From contig JAJFIQ010000023.1 of the NCBI GenBank assembly GCA_021774785.1, forward strand, positions 1 to 64,000: a stretch of 64,000 nucleotides of DNA, written 5' to 3'. Below are positions 45,257-57,508 of this stretch, piece by piece. A model generated the notes under the pieces. The model made no database searches. It worked only from the letters and a program-made list of their open reading frames with translations, and was not told the DNA's origin. Within the stretch, counting starts at the first letter, position 1. Each line of letters begins with the position of its first letter. Both the position numbers and the translations under genes were made by a program. This stretch comes from Emcibacter sp. (lineage in GTDB: Bacteria > Pseudomonadota > Alphaproteobacteria > Sphingomonadales > Emcibacteraceae).

Positions 45257-46674
45257 TGCCATTATGGACAGATCAGGAAATTGCAAAAATACTTTCTACC
45301 GTGGTTAAGGATCACTGGCAGTGTCAGGGTATTTCCATTGATAGCCGTACTGTAGAGGAAGGCGATTTATTTTTTGCCCTGATCGGGCCAAATTCTGATG
45401 GTCATGATTATGTTAAAATGGCTATTGCCAAAGGGGCGGTTGCAGCTATTGTCAGTAAACCGGTAGAAGGTCTTGATCCCAAATTTTTGGTAATAGTGGA
45501 AGACGTCAAAGTTTCTTTGGAGGTTCTGGCTCAGGCAGCAAGGGCGCGGGTGGATATTCCGATCATTGCCATCACGGGCAGTGTGGGCAAGACCGGCACC
45601 AAGGAAGCATTGAAAAACGCCCTGTCTCGTAATAAAAAAATTCATGCCAGTGTGCTCAGCTATAATAATGATATTGGGGTTCCCCTGTCTTTGGCAAGAA
45701 TGCCACAGGATGCAGATTATGGAATATTTGAACTGGGTATGAACCATGCCGGTGAGTTGGGGCCGTTATCCCGAATGGTCAGACCTCATGTGGCGATAAT
45801 CACAACAGTAGAACTGGCCCATAGTGAGTTTTTCAAGGATGTTGAGGAAATTGCAGATGCCAAGGCGGAAATTTTTGAAGGACTGGAACCCGGCGGTACG
45901 GTAGTGCTTAATCATGACAATCGGCAATATGGTCGTCTGTATGATAAAGCCTGCGAGTCTGGCATTAAAAATATCATTTCGTTCGGTTCGGATACCAATG
46001 CCCATGTTCATGTTCTCAGGCAGGTATTTCATGATACCTGTAGCTGCGTTATTGCCAGCGTCATGGGGCAAGTTATGACGTTCAAGGTTGGCATGCTTGG
46101 TCATCACTGGGTCATGAATAGTTTGGCTATTCTGGCTGCGGTGGAGGCATCGGGCGGTGATTTGGGTCTGGCAGGACTTGGGCTGGCGGAGATGAAGCCC
46201 CTCAAAGGTCGTGGACGACGTCATCAGATTTTTCTGGATATGTCAGGGGAGTCATCAATCCTGTTGATTGACGAAAGTTATAATGCTAATCCCGCGTCAA
46301 TGCGGGCGGCTATTGAGACGTTGGAGCAGACATCAAAACAGGAAAAAGTCCGCCGTATTGCTGTTCTCGGTGATATGGCAGAACTGGGTGAGAAAAGTGA
46401 AGACCTGCATGCCGCTTTGGCTGATGTGGTGAAGGAAAAGAATATTGACCGGGTTTATATGGTTGGCCCTCATATGAAGAAATTATCTGATCAGTTAGCG
46501 GGGTTTCGTAATGGGGGACATTTTGATGAAAGGTCTGCGCTGGAGGCTATTTTGACTCGTGATCTGCGACCGGGTGATGTGGTTATGGTAAAGGGCTCAA
46601 ATGCCAGCGGCATGAATAAAGTCGTTAATAAAATTTTGGACATGGAAGTGCCAGTCGTACAACAAGCTGTGTGA
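45253..46674 (+). CDS. murF: UDP-MurNAc-tripeptide:D-Ala-D-Ala ligase
   Basis: A 473-residue Mur ligase that completes the pentapeptide. The ATP loop is GSVGKTGTKEAL (109-120); Thr-Gly after the lysine, instead of Thr-Thr, is common in alphaproteobacterial MurF. The middle domain has YNNDIGVPLSLARMP and the C-terminal DESYNANPASMRAA is a family marker. It overlaps murE by ATGA and is followed by mraY after 13 bases. Confidence 0.96.
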   Translation: MMPLWTDQEIAKILSTVVKDHWQCQGISIDSRTVEEGDLFFALIGPNSDGHDYVKMAIAKGAVAAIVSKPVEGLDPKFLVIVEDVKVSLEVLAQAARARVDIPIIAITGSVGKTGTKEALKNALSRNKKIHASVLSYNNDIGVPLSLARMPQDADYGIFELGMNHAGELGPLSRMVRPHVAIITTVELAHSEFFKDVEEIADAKAEIFEGLEPGGTVVLNHDNRQYGRLYDKACESGIKNIISFGSDTNAHVHVLRQVFHDTCSCVIASVMGQVMTFKVGMLGHHWVMNSLAILAAVEASGGDLGLAGLGLAEMKPLKGRGRRHQIFLDMSGESSILLIDESYNANPASMRAAIETLEQTSKQEKVRRIAVLGDMAELGEKSEDLHAALADVVKEKNIDRVYMVGPHMKKLSDQLAGFRNGGHFDERSALEAILTRDLRPGDVVMVKGSNASGMNKVVNKILDMEVPVVQQAV

Positions 46675-46687
46675 AGGAAGAGGCTAA

Positions 46688-47776
46688 ATGCTTTATCATT
46701 TTTTGTATCCTTTAAGTGATGATTTTGGGATATTCAACCTTTTCAGGTATTTGACTTTCCGCGCTGGCGGGGCATTGATGACGGCTTTTCTGATCAGCTT
46801 TCTATGTGGCCCATCGGTGATTGGAATGTTGAAAAGGAAACAAAAAAAAGGCCAACCTATAAGACTGGATGGACCGGAAGGTCATCTCCTGACCAAACAG
46901 GGAACACCGACTATGGGTGGATTTCTTATCCTTCTGGGGTTGACGGTGGGAACTTTATTGTGGACGGATCTGTCCAACCAATATGTCTGGGCCTGCCTTG
47001 TGGTTACCACTGGTTTTGGTCTGATCGGCTTCCTTGATGATTATCACAAAATTACCAAATCCAGTTCCGCCGGGGTGTCGGGCAGGGTGAAACTGTTGAT
47101 GGAAATTATAGTTTCTATTATTGCGGTCCTGATCATTATGGATAAAGCCGGGGATACCATTGGCAGTCATCTTGCCATCCCTTTGTTGAAGAATGCCCTA
47201 ATAGATTTGGGCTGGTTCATGATACCTTTTGCCATATTTATTCTGGTTGGTGCTTCCAACAGCGTTAATTTGACGGACGGCCTTGATGGTTTGGCGATAA
47301 TGCCTGTGATCATAGCAGCGGGTACTTTTGCCCTCATCGCCTATCTGGTGGGTAATAGTGTTTTTTCTGAATATCTTCAAATAACCTATGTCGCTGGCGC
47401 TGGGGAGTTGGCTGTATTTTGTGCTGCGATGATTGGTGCGGGCCTTGGTTTCCTATGGTATAACGCGCCGCCCGCTATGATATTCATGGGTGATACGGGA
47501 AGCTTGGCTCTGGGCGGGGCACTTGGGGTGGTCAGCGTTGTTACCAAACATGAAATTGTTCTGGGTATTGTTGGCGGGCTTTTTGTCTTGGAAACCGTGT
47601 CTGTCATAGTACAGGTCATATCATTCAAGCTGACTGGCAAGCGCGTGTTTCGTATGGCCCCTATCCATCATCATTATGAGAAAAAAGGCTGGGCAGAACC
47701 TACCATCGTTATTCGTTTCTGGATCATTGCCGTTTTGTTGGCCTTGGTTGGACTTGCCACATTGAAATTAAGATAG
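46688..47776 (+). CDS. mraY: phospho-MurNAc-pentapeptide transferase MraY
   Basis: A 362-residue integral membrane enzyme with about ten segments, making lipid I from UDP-MurNAc-pentapeptide and undecaprenyl phosphate. The Mg-binding FLDDYHKI, the [10 protein letters not shown] loop, the [12 protein letters not shown] loop and the MAPIHHHYE motif are all present. The next gene is ftsW only ten bases on; murD, which normally lies between them, is absent. Confidence 0.96.
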   Translation: MLYHFLYPLSDDFGIFNLFRYLTFRAGGALMTAFLISFLCGPSVIGMLKRKQKKGQPIRLDGPEGHLLTKQGTPTMGGFLILLGLTVGTLLWTDLSNQYVWACLVVTTGFGLIGFLDDYHKITKSSSAGVSGRVKLLMEIIVSIIAVLIIMDKAGDTIGSHLAIPLLKNALIDLGWFMIPFAIFILVGASNSVNLTDGLDGLAIMPVIIAAGTFALIAYLVGNSVFSEYLQITYVAGAGELAVFCAAMIGAGLGFLWYNAPPAMIFMGDTGSLALGGALGVVSVVTKHEIVLGIVGGLFVLETVSVIVQVISFKLTGKRVFRMAPIHHHYEKKGWAEPTIVIRFWIIAVLLALVGLATLKLR

Positions 47777-47786
47777 GATGGTGTGA

Positions 47787-48931
47787 ATGACAGTTTTTTC
47801 TAGAACCGATACTAGCCTACTCAGCAATTGGTGGTGGACTGTGGACCGTTGGTTGTTGCTTGCCCTTGCGGGTTTGATCGGTTTTGGTATTGTTATGACA
47901 TTCGGTGCCAGTCCGGCCATCGCGGAAAAACTTGGACTGGACCCATTTCATTTTGTCAAACGGCAACTGGCGTTCCTGTGCCTGGCTTTGACGACCATGT
48001 TCGGGGTGTCCTTGCTTCCTAGCATCTGGGTGCGGAGACTGGGCGTTGTGCTGTTTCTGATTTGTCTTCTGTTACTGACACTGACCATGGCCATAGCACC
48101 GGAAGCCAAGGGTGCACGTCGTTGGCTGCGCATCGGCAGTTTTACCCTTCAGGCATCAGAATTCCTGAAACCGGCTTTCATAGTATTTTCGGCCTGGGTA
48201 TTCTCTGAAGTTCATAAAAATCCTAAATTTAAAGGCTGGACCATTTCCATAATTGCTTATCTGATTGTGGTGACCTTTCTGATCGCACAGCCAGATTTAG
48301 GGCAGGCAATCCTGATCTCTATGGTCTGGGCAACCCAGTTTTTCATGGCGGGGCTGCCTATGATATGGGTGCTGGGTTTTGCGGGGCTTGGTATGGCGGG
48401 GATTTTTCTGGCCTATATGTTCCTGCCCCATGTGACCAGCCGTATTGATCGTTTCATGTTTCCGGAAACGGGTGATACTTATCAGGTGGATACAGCCCTT
48501 AATGCTTTTCGCAGTGGCGGGATGTTTGGTCGGGGTCCTGGGGAAGGGGCGGTAAAGAAAATTTTACCTGATGCCCATACTGATTTTATTTTTGCCGTTA
48601 CGGGTGAGGAATTTGGCATTATTCTGTGCTTGATATTGGTTTGTCTGTTTGCCGTCATCGTTGTTCGCAGTCTGATCAAACTGATGAAAGAAACCGATCT
48701 CTTTGTCTTTCTTGCCGTATCCGGTTTGACCATACAATTTGGCCTGCAGGCGTTTATTAATCTTGGTGTTAATCTTTCGCTCTTGCCCAGTAAGGGAATG
48801 ACCTTGCCTTTCATCAGTTATGGCGGCTCTTCCATGTTGTCCATTGCTATTGCTATGGGTATGGTATTGGCCCTCACCAGAAGCGGCAGTAGTGATAATC
48901 TGGAAAACCTCAATTCAGCATGGAGGCATTC

Positions 48932-48935
<4 letters not shown>
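47787..48935 (+). CDS. ftsW: lipid II polymerase FtsW
   Basis: A 382-residue SEDS protein with ten hydrophobic segments that polymerises lipid II at the septum together with FtsI. Clear family stretches: KGARRWLRIGSFTLQASEFL, FIFAVTGEEFGII and SLLPSKGMTLPFISYGGSSM. The start follows mraY by ten bases, and the end overlaps the murG start. Confidence 0.96.
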
Positions 48936-50153
<1,218 letters not shown>

Positions 50154-50161
<8 letters not shown>

Positions 50162-51581
50162 GGATATTCAGCCGGTGAAAATTGGTCATCCCATCAATAT
50201 TGGTATTCTGCATTTTGTCGGTATTGGCGGCATTGGCATGAGCGGTATCGCTGAAGTCATGTATAATTTTGGTTATAAAGTTCAGGGCAGTGATATTGGC
50301 GAGAGTGCCAATGTGGAACGTCTACGCGCATTGGGCATAAAAGTAATGATAGGGCAGCGGTCTGAAAATCTGGAAGAGGCATGGGGCATTGTCTGTTCTT
50401 CTGCCATTAAACCTGATAATCCGGAAGTTATCGCAGCGCGCGCGGCCAAAATGCCGGTGATCCGGCGGGCAGAAATGCTGGCTGAGCTGATGCGGCTTAA
50501 ATGGTGTGTGTCCATTGCCGGAACCCATGGTAAAACCACAACCACATCCATGGTGGCCGCAGTATTGGATGAGGGCAATTATGATCCAACTGTGATCAAC
50601 GGCGGTATTATAAATGCTTATGGCACCAATGCACGCCTTGGGGACGGGGACTGGATGGTGGTGGAAGCGGATGAATCCGACGGTACCTTCGTTAAAATTC
50701 CGTCTACAGTGGCAGTGGTGACCAATATTGATCCGGAACATCTGGATTTTTATGGTGATTTTGAAACGGAGAAAGAAGCCTTTCGTACCTTTGTCGAAAA
50801 TGTACCTTTTTATGGTTTTGCGGTCATGTGTATTGATCATCCCGAAGTGCAGGCTTTGATCGGGCGAATTACCGACCGCAAGATTGTTACCTATGGTTTC
50901 AGTCCGCAGTCGGATGTGCGATGCTCAGATCTGCGCTTTAAAGATGGTAGTGCCATATTCAACGTTGAGATTATCAACCGCGAGGAAGATAGCCCTGAAG
51001 TTCTAACCGAAATCACCCTGCCCATGCCGGGACGTCATAATGTACTCAATGCCCTGGCCGCTATAGCGGTTGCCCATGAAATGGGTCTTAAGGCGCAGGT
51101 GATCCGAAATGCTTTCGCCAAATTTTCCGGCGTAAAAAGGCGCTTTACCAATATTGGAAAAATGGGTGGTGTCACGATAATTGATGACTATGCCCATCAC
51201 CCGGTGGAAATTGCGTCGGTGTTAAGTGCCGCCCGTGAAGCTTATCAGGGCCGCGTTATAGCAGTGATGCAGCCCCACCGTTATTCCCGGCTTGAAAGTC
51301 TGTTTGCTGAATTCTGTAGTTGTTTTAATAATGCGGATGTGGTGATTGTCTCACCCGTTTATGAGGCAGGGGAACAGCCTATTGAAGGCATTAACCGGGA
51401 TAGTCTGGTGGACGGCATTCGCGCCGTTGGTCATCGCAATGTCATTGCATTGGACGGGCCGGAACAGTTGGCGGAACAGATAGCCCAAGTTGCAGAAGAC
51501 GGTGATATTGTAGTCTGTATGGGAGCCGGAACCATTAGCGGCTGGGCCTATGATCTGGTTACAAGTCTGGAAAAGAAATGA
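50154..51581 (+). CDS. murC: UDP-MurNAc:L-alanine ligase
   Basis: A 475-residue Mur ligase adding the first stem residue. The N-terminal UDP-binding [16 protein letters not shown], the ATP loop GTHGKT (123-128), [10 protein letters not shown] and the end GAGTISGWA are as expected. It overlaps murG by eight bases and murB by ATGA. Confidence 0.96.
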
Positions 51582-52495
51582 TGGTAGCAGCACAAGTAGA
51601 TGCTCTGCCATCCGTCAGAGGAAAATTTGAGGTGAATGCCCCGCTCGACAAATTAACCTGGTTCCGGGTTGGTGGTCGGGCCGATATTCTTTTTACACCA
51701 GAAGACTCAACTGACCTTTCAGCTTTTTTAAAACAAATATCAGACGATATGGCCATAACACCCCTTGGCGTGGGTTCAAATCTTTTGATCCGTGATGGGG
51801 GCATAGCAGGGGCTGTGATCCGTTTTGGCAAAAAATTTTCAAGCATAGCCATAGAGGGTAATGAAATCATAGCCGGGGCTGGTGCGCCGGATATAGCCGT
51901 CGCCGGGGCTGCTAGAGATGCGTATTTGGCTGGGCTTGAATTTCTGCGTGGTATTCCGGGCACTATTGGCGGGGCGGTCAAGATGAATGCTGGCGCATAT
52001 GGTGCCGAAATATCCGATATTCTGATCTCGGCAGAAATTATGGATCGTAATGGTGATATCCATGAACTGACACCTGATGATTTGCAGTTCTCCTATCGTC
52101 ATTCATCTATAACCGATGACATGATTTGTCTATCCGTTCGCCTTAAAGGCACACCCGGAGAGAAAAATGAAATAGCAGACAGGATGCAGGCTATTGCTGA
52201 TGCCCGTGAGGAAAGCCAGCCACTCAGAACCAGAACAGGGGGCAGCACATTTAAAAATCCTGAAGGGGATAAGGCGTGGTCGCTCATTGACGGGGCGGGA
52301 TGTCGGGGGCTTAAGGTCGGTGGCGCTATGGTGTCGGAAAAGCATTGTAATTTTCTGATCAATACCGGTGATGCCACCGCAGATGATATTGAAGAACTGG
52401 GCGAAGAAGTTCGTCGCAGGGTGATGAATAATTCCGGTGTCGATCTGAAATGGGAAATCCGTATTATGGGCCGCAAGGGGAATACGCATGACTAA
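51578..52495 (+). CDS. murB: UDP-N-acetylenolpyruvoylglucosamine reductase
   Basis: A 305-residue FAD-dependent reductase, type I or II, forming UDP-MurNAc. [17 protein letters not shown], the FAD-binding [32 protein letters not shown] and the late SGGSTFKNP-like stretch [11 protein letters not shown] (proton donor region) are present. It overlaps murC by four and ddl by eight bases. Confidence 0.96.
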   Translation: MMVAAQVDALPSVRGKFEVNAPLDKLTWFRVGGRADILFTPEDSTDLSAFLKQISDDMAITPLGVGSNLLIRDGGIAGAVIRFGKKFSSIAIEGNEIIAGAGAPDIAVAGAARDAYLAGLEFLRGIPGTIGGAVKMNAGAYGAEISDILISAEIMDRNGDIHELTPDDLQFSYRHSSITDDMICLSVRLKGTPGEKNEIADRMQAIADAREESQPLRTRTGGSTFKNPEGDKAWSLIDGAGCRGLKVGGAMVSEKHCNFLINTGDATADDIEELGEEVRRRVMNNSGVDLKWEIRIMGRKGNTHD

Positions 52496-53402
52496 ACATG
52501 TTGCCGTTCTGAAAGGCGGCTGGTCCGCTGAGCGCGATGTGTCCCTGACCAGTGGGGCCGCCGTCGCTAAGGTTTTGCGTGAGGAAGGTTTTCAGGTGAC
52601 GGAGGTTGATGCCACACCTGAGATTGCTCAAAATTTGATGGCGCTGAAACCTGACGTGATTTTTAATGCGCTTCATGGTAGATGGGGAGAAGATGGTTGC
52701 ATACAGGGTCTGTTGGAAATTATGAATATTCCCTACACGCATTCGGGCGTTGGGGCTTCATCCGTCGCCATGGATAAAATTCTGGCCAAAAAATTATTCA
52801 AAACGGTGGATATCCCCTGTGCCGAGGACAGAATGGTGAATGCACAAGAGCTTTTTGCCAAAGACCCGCTGCCGCGTCCTTTTGTGGTGAAACCCTATAA
52901 TGAGGGGTCAAGTGTGGGCGTTGTGATTGTAACTTCAGATTATAACCTTAGCCGCGGTCAACCCGGCCCGTGGCAGGATACCGATAAATTGATGGTGGAA
53001 GCTTATCTGCCGGGACGTGAGCTAACCGTATCCGTTATGGATGGCAGGGCATTGACCGTAACGGAATTAAAACCGCATGATGGCTTCTATAATTATGAGG
53101 CCAAATATCAAGACGGTATGACGGATCATATCATTCCGGCTGAATTGGGCAGTCAAATGTTAACCCAGATAATGGGTCATTCTGAACGCGCCCATAAAGT
53201 TCTTGGTTGCCGTGGCGTAAGTCGGTCGGATTTTCGTCTGGATGATAGTGCGACCGGAGATGGCGTGCCTTATATTCTGGAGGTTAATACCCAGCCTGGC
53301 ATGACGCCTTTGTCACTGGTGCCGGAACAGGCACTATTTTGTGGCATGACATTTGGTCAACTGGTTCGGTGGATGGTGGAGGATGCTTCATGTGGCCGTT
53401 AA
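52488..53402 (+). CDS. ddl: D-alanine:D-alanine ligase
   Basis: A 304-residue ATP-grasp ligase producing D-Ala-D-Ala for MurF. The start [20 protein letters not shown], the ATP-grasp FVVKPYNEGSSVGV and the end EVNTQPGMTPLSLVPEQA are typical. Length matches DdlB. It overlaps murB by eight and ftsQ by thirteen bases. Confidence 0.96.
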   Translation: MTKHVAVLKGGWSAERDVSLTSGAAVAKVLREEGFQVTEVDATPEIAQNLMALKPDVIFNALHGRWGEDGCIQGLLEIMNIPYTHSGVGASSVAMDKILAKKLFKTVDIPCAEDRMVNAQELFAKDPLPRPFVVKPYNEGSSVGVVIVTSDYNLSRGQPGPWQDTDKLMVEAYLPGRELTVSVMDGRALTVTELKPHDGFYNYEAKYQDGMTDHIIPAELGSQMLTQIMGHSERAHKVLGCRGVSRSDFRLDDSATGDGVPYILEVNTQPGMTPLSLVPEQALFCGMTFGQLVRWMVEDASCGR

Positions 53403-54274
53403 ATAAAACAAAGACAAAGAAGAAGGTTCGGCCCAAAAGAGGGGCGAAGCAAGCAATTAGCCTGAAACGACGTCGTCGCCTTGATCTGTTCATGCGAGGA
53501 GCATCACTGGTATTTGTCTGTGTTGGGGTGATTGCTACGGCCTATCTCTGGAAAAGTGGTTTGTTTCAGGAATGGGTGACTGAAGCCAACGATACAGTCG
53601 ACCGGAAAATAGCCAATGCGGGTTTCAGCGTCGGTGAGGTCCGGATAACCGGACAGCAGAATACGGAATTGAAACAGATACGCTATGCACTTGCGCTGTA
53701 TGATGGTCAGTCAATTGTCTCCCTTGATTTGGAAAATATGCTGTCTCGTGTAGAAGCCTTGTCTTGGGTGAAAAAGGCAACCATCGTCAAAATTATACCC
53801 AATGCGCTGGAAGTCACTATAACAGAACATCAGGCTGCTGCCCTGTGGCAGGAAAGTAGCAAGCTTTATCTGGTAGATAAAGATGGCTTGGTTATTACTA
53901 GCGAAGGGCTGGAAAAATATGCGGAACTTCCTCACGTTGTCGGGGTCGGAGCAAATAAAAATTTAACAAGTCTTTTGGATATGAAAAATAAATATCCCGA
54001 ACTTTTTGATCACGTGAAATCATCAGTCTGGGTTGGTAAACGTCGGTGGGACTTAAATTTAACCAACGGCATCAAAATAAAATTACCTGAACGGGGGCCG
54101 GATTTAGCTTGGGATAGATTATATGAATATGAAACCGTCCAGAAAATCCTGACCAAGGAAGTTTTAATCATTGATTTTCGCCAACATGGGAAGACGATTG
54201 TGCGTCTGACTCCAGAGGAGGCGGAGCGACGCAGGCTGCTGACTAAATCAGGCAAAAAAGAAGAGAGTATATAA
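53390..54274 (+). CDS. ftsQ: cell division protein FtsQ
   Basis: A 294-residue bitopic protein. A basic cytoplasmic end (TKKKVRPKRGAKQ, RRRR), a membrane segment about 37-54, a POTRA domain (GFSVGEVRITGQQNTELKQI) and the FtsQ beta domain follow. I use the ATG at 53390, with GGAGGA upstream inside the ddl end; a longer frame from 53339 is spurious. Its role is to hold FtsB and FtsL in the divisome. ftsA follows after four bases. Confidence 0.94.
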   Translation: MWPLNKTKTKKKVRPKRGAKQAISLKRRRRLDLFMRGASLVFVCVGVIATAYLWKSGLFQEWVTEANDTVDRKIANAGFSVGEVRITGQQNTELKQIRYALALYDGQSIVSLDLENMLSRVEALSWVKKATIVKIIPNALEVTITEHQAAALWQESSKLYLVDKDGLVITSEGLEKYAELPHVVGVGANKNLTSLLDMKNKYPELFDHVKSSVWVGKRRWDLNLTNGIKIKLPERGPDLAWDRLYEYETVQKILTKEVLIIDFRQHGKTIVRLTPEEAERRRLLTKSGKKEESI

Positions 54275-54278
54275 TTAT

Positions 54279-55544
54279 ATGCGAGAGCAGATTATCGCCG
54301 CATTAGATGTCGGGACCAGCAAAGTTTGCTGTTTTATAGCCCGCGTTCGTGAAGGGGAGAGCAGACCCAGAGTGATCGGTATTGGGCATCAGATATCCAA
54401 CGGGATTAAATCCGGCACTGTGGTAGATATGGAAGAAACCGAAACCTCAATCCGTGCCGCTGTGGATACTGCGGAGCGCATGGCAGGCGGCAGTCCCATA
54501 CAAGACGTTTATATTAATATTTCTGCGGGTCAGCCCAAATCCCGGATTTTTTCTGTGGAAGTTGATGTGGCGGGCCATGAAATAAGCCAGCTTGATATTG
54601 ATCATGTGTTGGCGGTGGGACAGGATATTTTACAGGATGAGGACCGTTTTGTCATCCATTCCCGCCCGATCAGTTTCAGTATAGACGGGGTTGCCGGTGC
54701 CAAAAGACCGTTGGGCATGTTTGGCGAAAAACTGGGTGTGGAAATTCACATGTCTAGCGTGGCGATCAGTCCCTTGAAGAATATTCAAATCTGTCTCAAC
54801 CGTTGCCATCTTAATTTAAAAGGGGTTGTCCTGACACCTTATGCCTCTGCCTTGGCGGCCTTGGTTCCAGACGAGCGGGAGCTTGGTTCTATTTGTATTG
54901 ATATGGGGGGTGGCTTAACCAGCATTTCAGCGTTCCGGGACAATGAGCTGGTTTTTGGCGATATTATTCAGGTCGGGGGCAATCACGTCACCCGCGATAT
55001 AGCGCAAGGCTTGTCCGTACCGGAAGCAAAAGCCGAAAAGCTCAAGATAAAATATGGTAACTGCCTGATGGATAGTGTTCCTGTGCGGGATCAAATTGAT
55101 ATTATTCAAGTGGGAGAAGACGGACAAGAGCATGCCATGACCATTCCCAGAGCTATGCTGACGTCAATCGTCAGTCCCCGAGTTGAGGAAATACTGGAAC
55201 TGGTAAGGGACCGGATTATTGAAACGGGGCTTGCCGATATGGTGGGCCGCCGGATCGTATTCACCGGAGGTGCCAGTCAGATTGCAGGACTTGAGGAGTT
55301 GGCCAGAAAAATATTTTCTGTCAAGACATCGCCGGAACTTCGGGGAGACTTTTACGTCAGGGTTGGAAGGCCGATCAGTGTGGATGGATTAGCCGATGCC
55401 GCCGTGGGGCCTGTTTTCTCAACCTGTGCCGGACTATTAAATTACGGCTCAGTAATGCCGGATGAAGTTCATGCCATTTCAGTTGAAAAACCAAGAGAGA
55501 GTGTCTTTTCACGATTTGGTGGTTGGATGAAGACTAATTTTTAG
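54279..55544 (+). CDS. ftsA: cell division protein FtsA
   Basis: A 421-residue actin-like ATPase that tethers FtsZ to the membrane. Begins IIAALDVGTSKVCCFIARV (phosphate 1), with CIDMGGGLTSISAF (phosphate 2) and VFTGGASQIAGLEELA (adenosine motif). The end VFSRFGGWMKTNF is the expected amphipathic membrane-targeting helix. It closes the long overlapping run; a 163-base regulatory gap precedes ftsZ. Confidence 0.96.
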   Translation: MREQIIAALDVGTSKVCCFIARVREGESRPRVIGIGHQISNGIKSGTVVDMEETETSIRAAVDTAERMAGGSPIQDVYINISAGQPKSRIFSVEVDVAGHEISQLDIDHVLAVGQDILQDEDRFVIHSRPISFSIDGVAGAKRPLGMFGEKLGVEIHMSSVAISPLKNIQICLNRCHLNLKGVVLTPYASALAALVPDERELGSICIDMGGGLTSISAFRDNELVFGDIIQVGGNHVTRDIAQGLSVPEAKAEKLKIKYGNCLMDSVPVRDQIDIIQVGEDGQEHAMTIPRAMLTSIVSPRVEEILELVRDRIIETGLADMVGRRIVFTGGASQIAGLEELARKIFSVKTSPELRGDFYVRVGRPISVDGLADAAVGPVFSTCAGLLNYGSVMPDEVHAISVEKPRESVFSRFGGWMKTNF

Positions 55545-55566
55545 GAAAAATTGATCAAAAACGGGC

Positions 55567-55675
55567 AAAAACGACTCGAAAGTGAAAAAAAACGACTCGG
55601 GACGCATTTTTTTAAAGACAGCGCGAATCACATGATGTAAATTATAGTTAACATATTGTTACGACTTATTGAATC
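55567..55675 (+). promoter_or_regulatory. ftsZ control region with GANTC sites and CtrA-like box
   Basis: In the 163 bases between ftsA and ftsZ: a 12-base direct repeat AAAAACGACTCG (55567-55578, 55588-55599; period 21, two helical turns), four GANTC sites (55573, 55594, 55625, 55671) and TTAA-CATATTG-TTAC (55648-55662), one mismatch from the TTAA-N7-TTAA CtrA box. By chance about 0.6 GANTC sites would be expected. In Caulobacter, CtrA represses and CcrM methylation with GcrA activates ftsZ; the same logic is inferred here. Confidence 0.6.
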
Positions 55676-55707
55676 GCGTATTAGCATCAGGCCGGATGGA
55701 GGGCGCA

Positions 55708-57399
55708 ATGACCATAGAATTTACGACTACTGAATTAACTGAACTGACACCTAAGATTACCGTATTCGGTGTCGGGGGCGCAGGGGGGAATGCAGTTAAT
55801 AATATGATCAATATGGGCCTTGAAGGGGTCGATTTTGTGGTCGCTAATACTGATGCGCAGGCGCTCGCCTATTCCAAGGCGGAACAGAAAGTTCAACTTG
55901 GTGCGAAGCTCACACAGGGGCTTGGTGCAGGCGCGAGACCAGAAGTCGGACGCGCGGCAGCAGAAGAAACCATGGAGATGATCCGGGAACATCTTCGCGG
56001 TTGTCATATGACATTCATCACGGCAGGTATGGGCGGCGGCACGGGAACCGGTGCGGCTCCGATCATTGCCCAGACTGCCCGTGAAGAAGGTATCCTCACC
56101 GTTGGTGTTGTCACCAAACCGTTTCAATTTGAAGGTAACCGCCGGATGGCTCTTGCGGAGCAGGGTATTAAGGAACTGGCGGAATTTGTCGATACATTGA
56201 TCATCATTCCAAACCAGAATTTATTTCGCATCGCCAACGAGCGGACCACATTTGCCGATGCTTTTGCCATGGCAGACGAGGTGCTGCATTCCGGTGTGCG
56301 TGGCATCACTGATCTTATGGTTCTGCCGGGTCTGGTAAATCTTGATTTTGCCGATGTGCGCACGGTTATGTCTGAAATGGGCAAGGCCATGATGGGAACC
56401 GGTGAGGCAGAAGGCGATAATCGCGCACTTGAAGCGGCAGAAGCCGCTATTTCCAATCCGCTTCTGGATGAGGTTTCCATGAAGGGTGCCAATGGTGTTC
56501 TGATTAATATTACCGGTGGTATGGACCTGACCCTGTTTGAGGTTGATGAAGCGGCAAATCGAATTCGGGGTGAGGTAAATCCTGAGGCCAATATTCTGGT
56601 GGGTTCGGCTCTTAATCCTGATCTGGATGGCAAGATGCGGGTTTCTGTTGTGGCTACGGGCATTGAATCTGATGGTCAGCCCCGACGTGAGGAGCCGCGA
56701 AAAACATATACTTTTGACTCTAAATCTCAGGTCGAAACCAAACCGGATACCAGTGAAAAACCTGACGCGGGATGGGATGAGCCAGTTGCCGTTCGCAAAA
56801 CTCTTGTAGAGACGGCCATGGATGCTGTCGCTACTGAGCCAGTGGCTACAGAAGTAAAGGAAGAGCCGTTAGATCTGGTTAATGAGGTAGAAAATATAAC
56901 ACAAGTCGTTACTGATAACATTCGACAAGAAACGGAAAGTCTTTTGGCACAATTGGCTGAAGGTATAGTTCAGAAGTCAGAGCCGACAGTTGAAGAATCT
57001 ATATCACCTGAATTAACCGCGAGCCGTGAAGAGCCGTTCATTTCTGCTGCTCCGGTGATGCCACAAAAACGCATGGCACCGTTGGTGGACCAGGCCGATC
57101 CTTTTGCAGAGGCAGCGATGGCCAATGGTCCGGTGGTCGAAAAAACACCGCAAAAACGTAGTCTGCTTGGTATTTTTGGCGGTCGCCGCAAGGAAGCCGC
57201 AAAAAAACAGGTCGTCTTACGTCAGGCAGATATGCTGAATCCGGAAGCAGACATTGCGTTAGACCAGGCCAAAGAAGAACCTGTTGCTGTAGCCCCTAAA
57301 TCAGTGGTTGTTGAAGAGCAGAATGTTAAGGCGGCACCAGATGCTAAAGAGGACGATCATCTGGAAATACCAGCTTTTTTGAGACGGCAGGCCAACTAA
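55708..57399 (+). CDS. ftsZ: cell division protein FtsZ
   Basis: A 563-residue tubulin-like GTPase that forms the Z ring. The signature loop GGGTGTG is at 109-115 and the globular core ends near 325. It is followed by a long acidic, Val/Glu-rich linker of more than 200 residues and the conserved end peptide [12 protein letters not shown], which binds FtsA. I use the ATG at 55708, with GGAGGG upstream; the TTG at 55669 is not needed. The linker is longer than in most FtsZ proteins but normal for alphaproteobacteria. Neither lpxC nor any other envelope gene follows in this window. Confidence 0.96.
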   Translation: MTIEFTTTELTELTPKITVFGVGGAGGNAVNNMINMGLEGVDFVVANTDAQALAYSKAEQKVQLGAKLTQGLGAGARPEVGRAAAEETMEMIREHLRGCHMTFITAGMGGGTGTGAAPIIAQTAREEGILTVGVVTKPFQFEGNRRMALAEQGIKELAEFVDTLIIIPNQNLFRIANERTTFADAFAMADEVLHSGVRGITDLMVLPGLVNLDFADVRTVMSEMGKAMMGTGEAEGDNRALEAAEAAISNPLLDEVSMKGANGVLINITGGMDLTLFEVDEAANRIRGEVNPEANILVGSALNPDLDGKMRVSVVATGIESDGQPRREEPRKTYTFDSKSQVETKPDTSEKPDAGWDEPVAVRKTLVETAMDAVATEPVATEVKEEPLDLVNEVENITQVVTDNIRQETESLLAQLAEGIVQKSEPTVEESISPELTASREEPFISAAPVMPQKRMAPLVDQADPFAEAAMANGPVVEKTPQKRSLLGIFGGRRKEAAKKQVVLRQADMLNPEADIALDQAKEEPVAVAPKSVVVEEQNVKAAPDAKEDDHLEIPAFLRRQAN

Positions 57400-57508
57400 A
57401 GCAACTTAAGTTAAGTAAATAAAGAAAAAATAAAGTAATTAACAACTAATTAATTCATATTTGATATTTTGCTTAATGTTGTAATGATTATTTGTAATTA
57501 GTTTTCGG

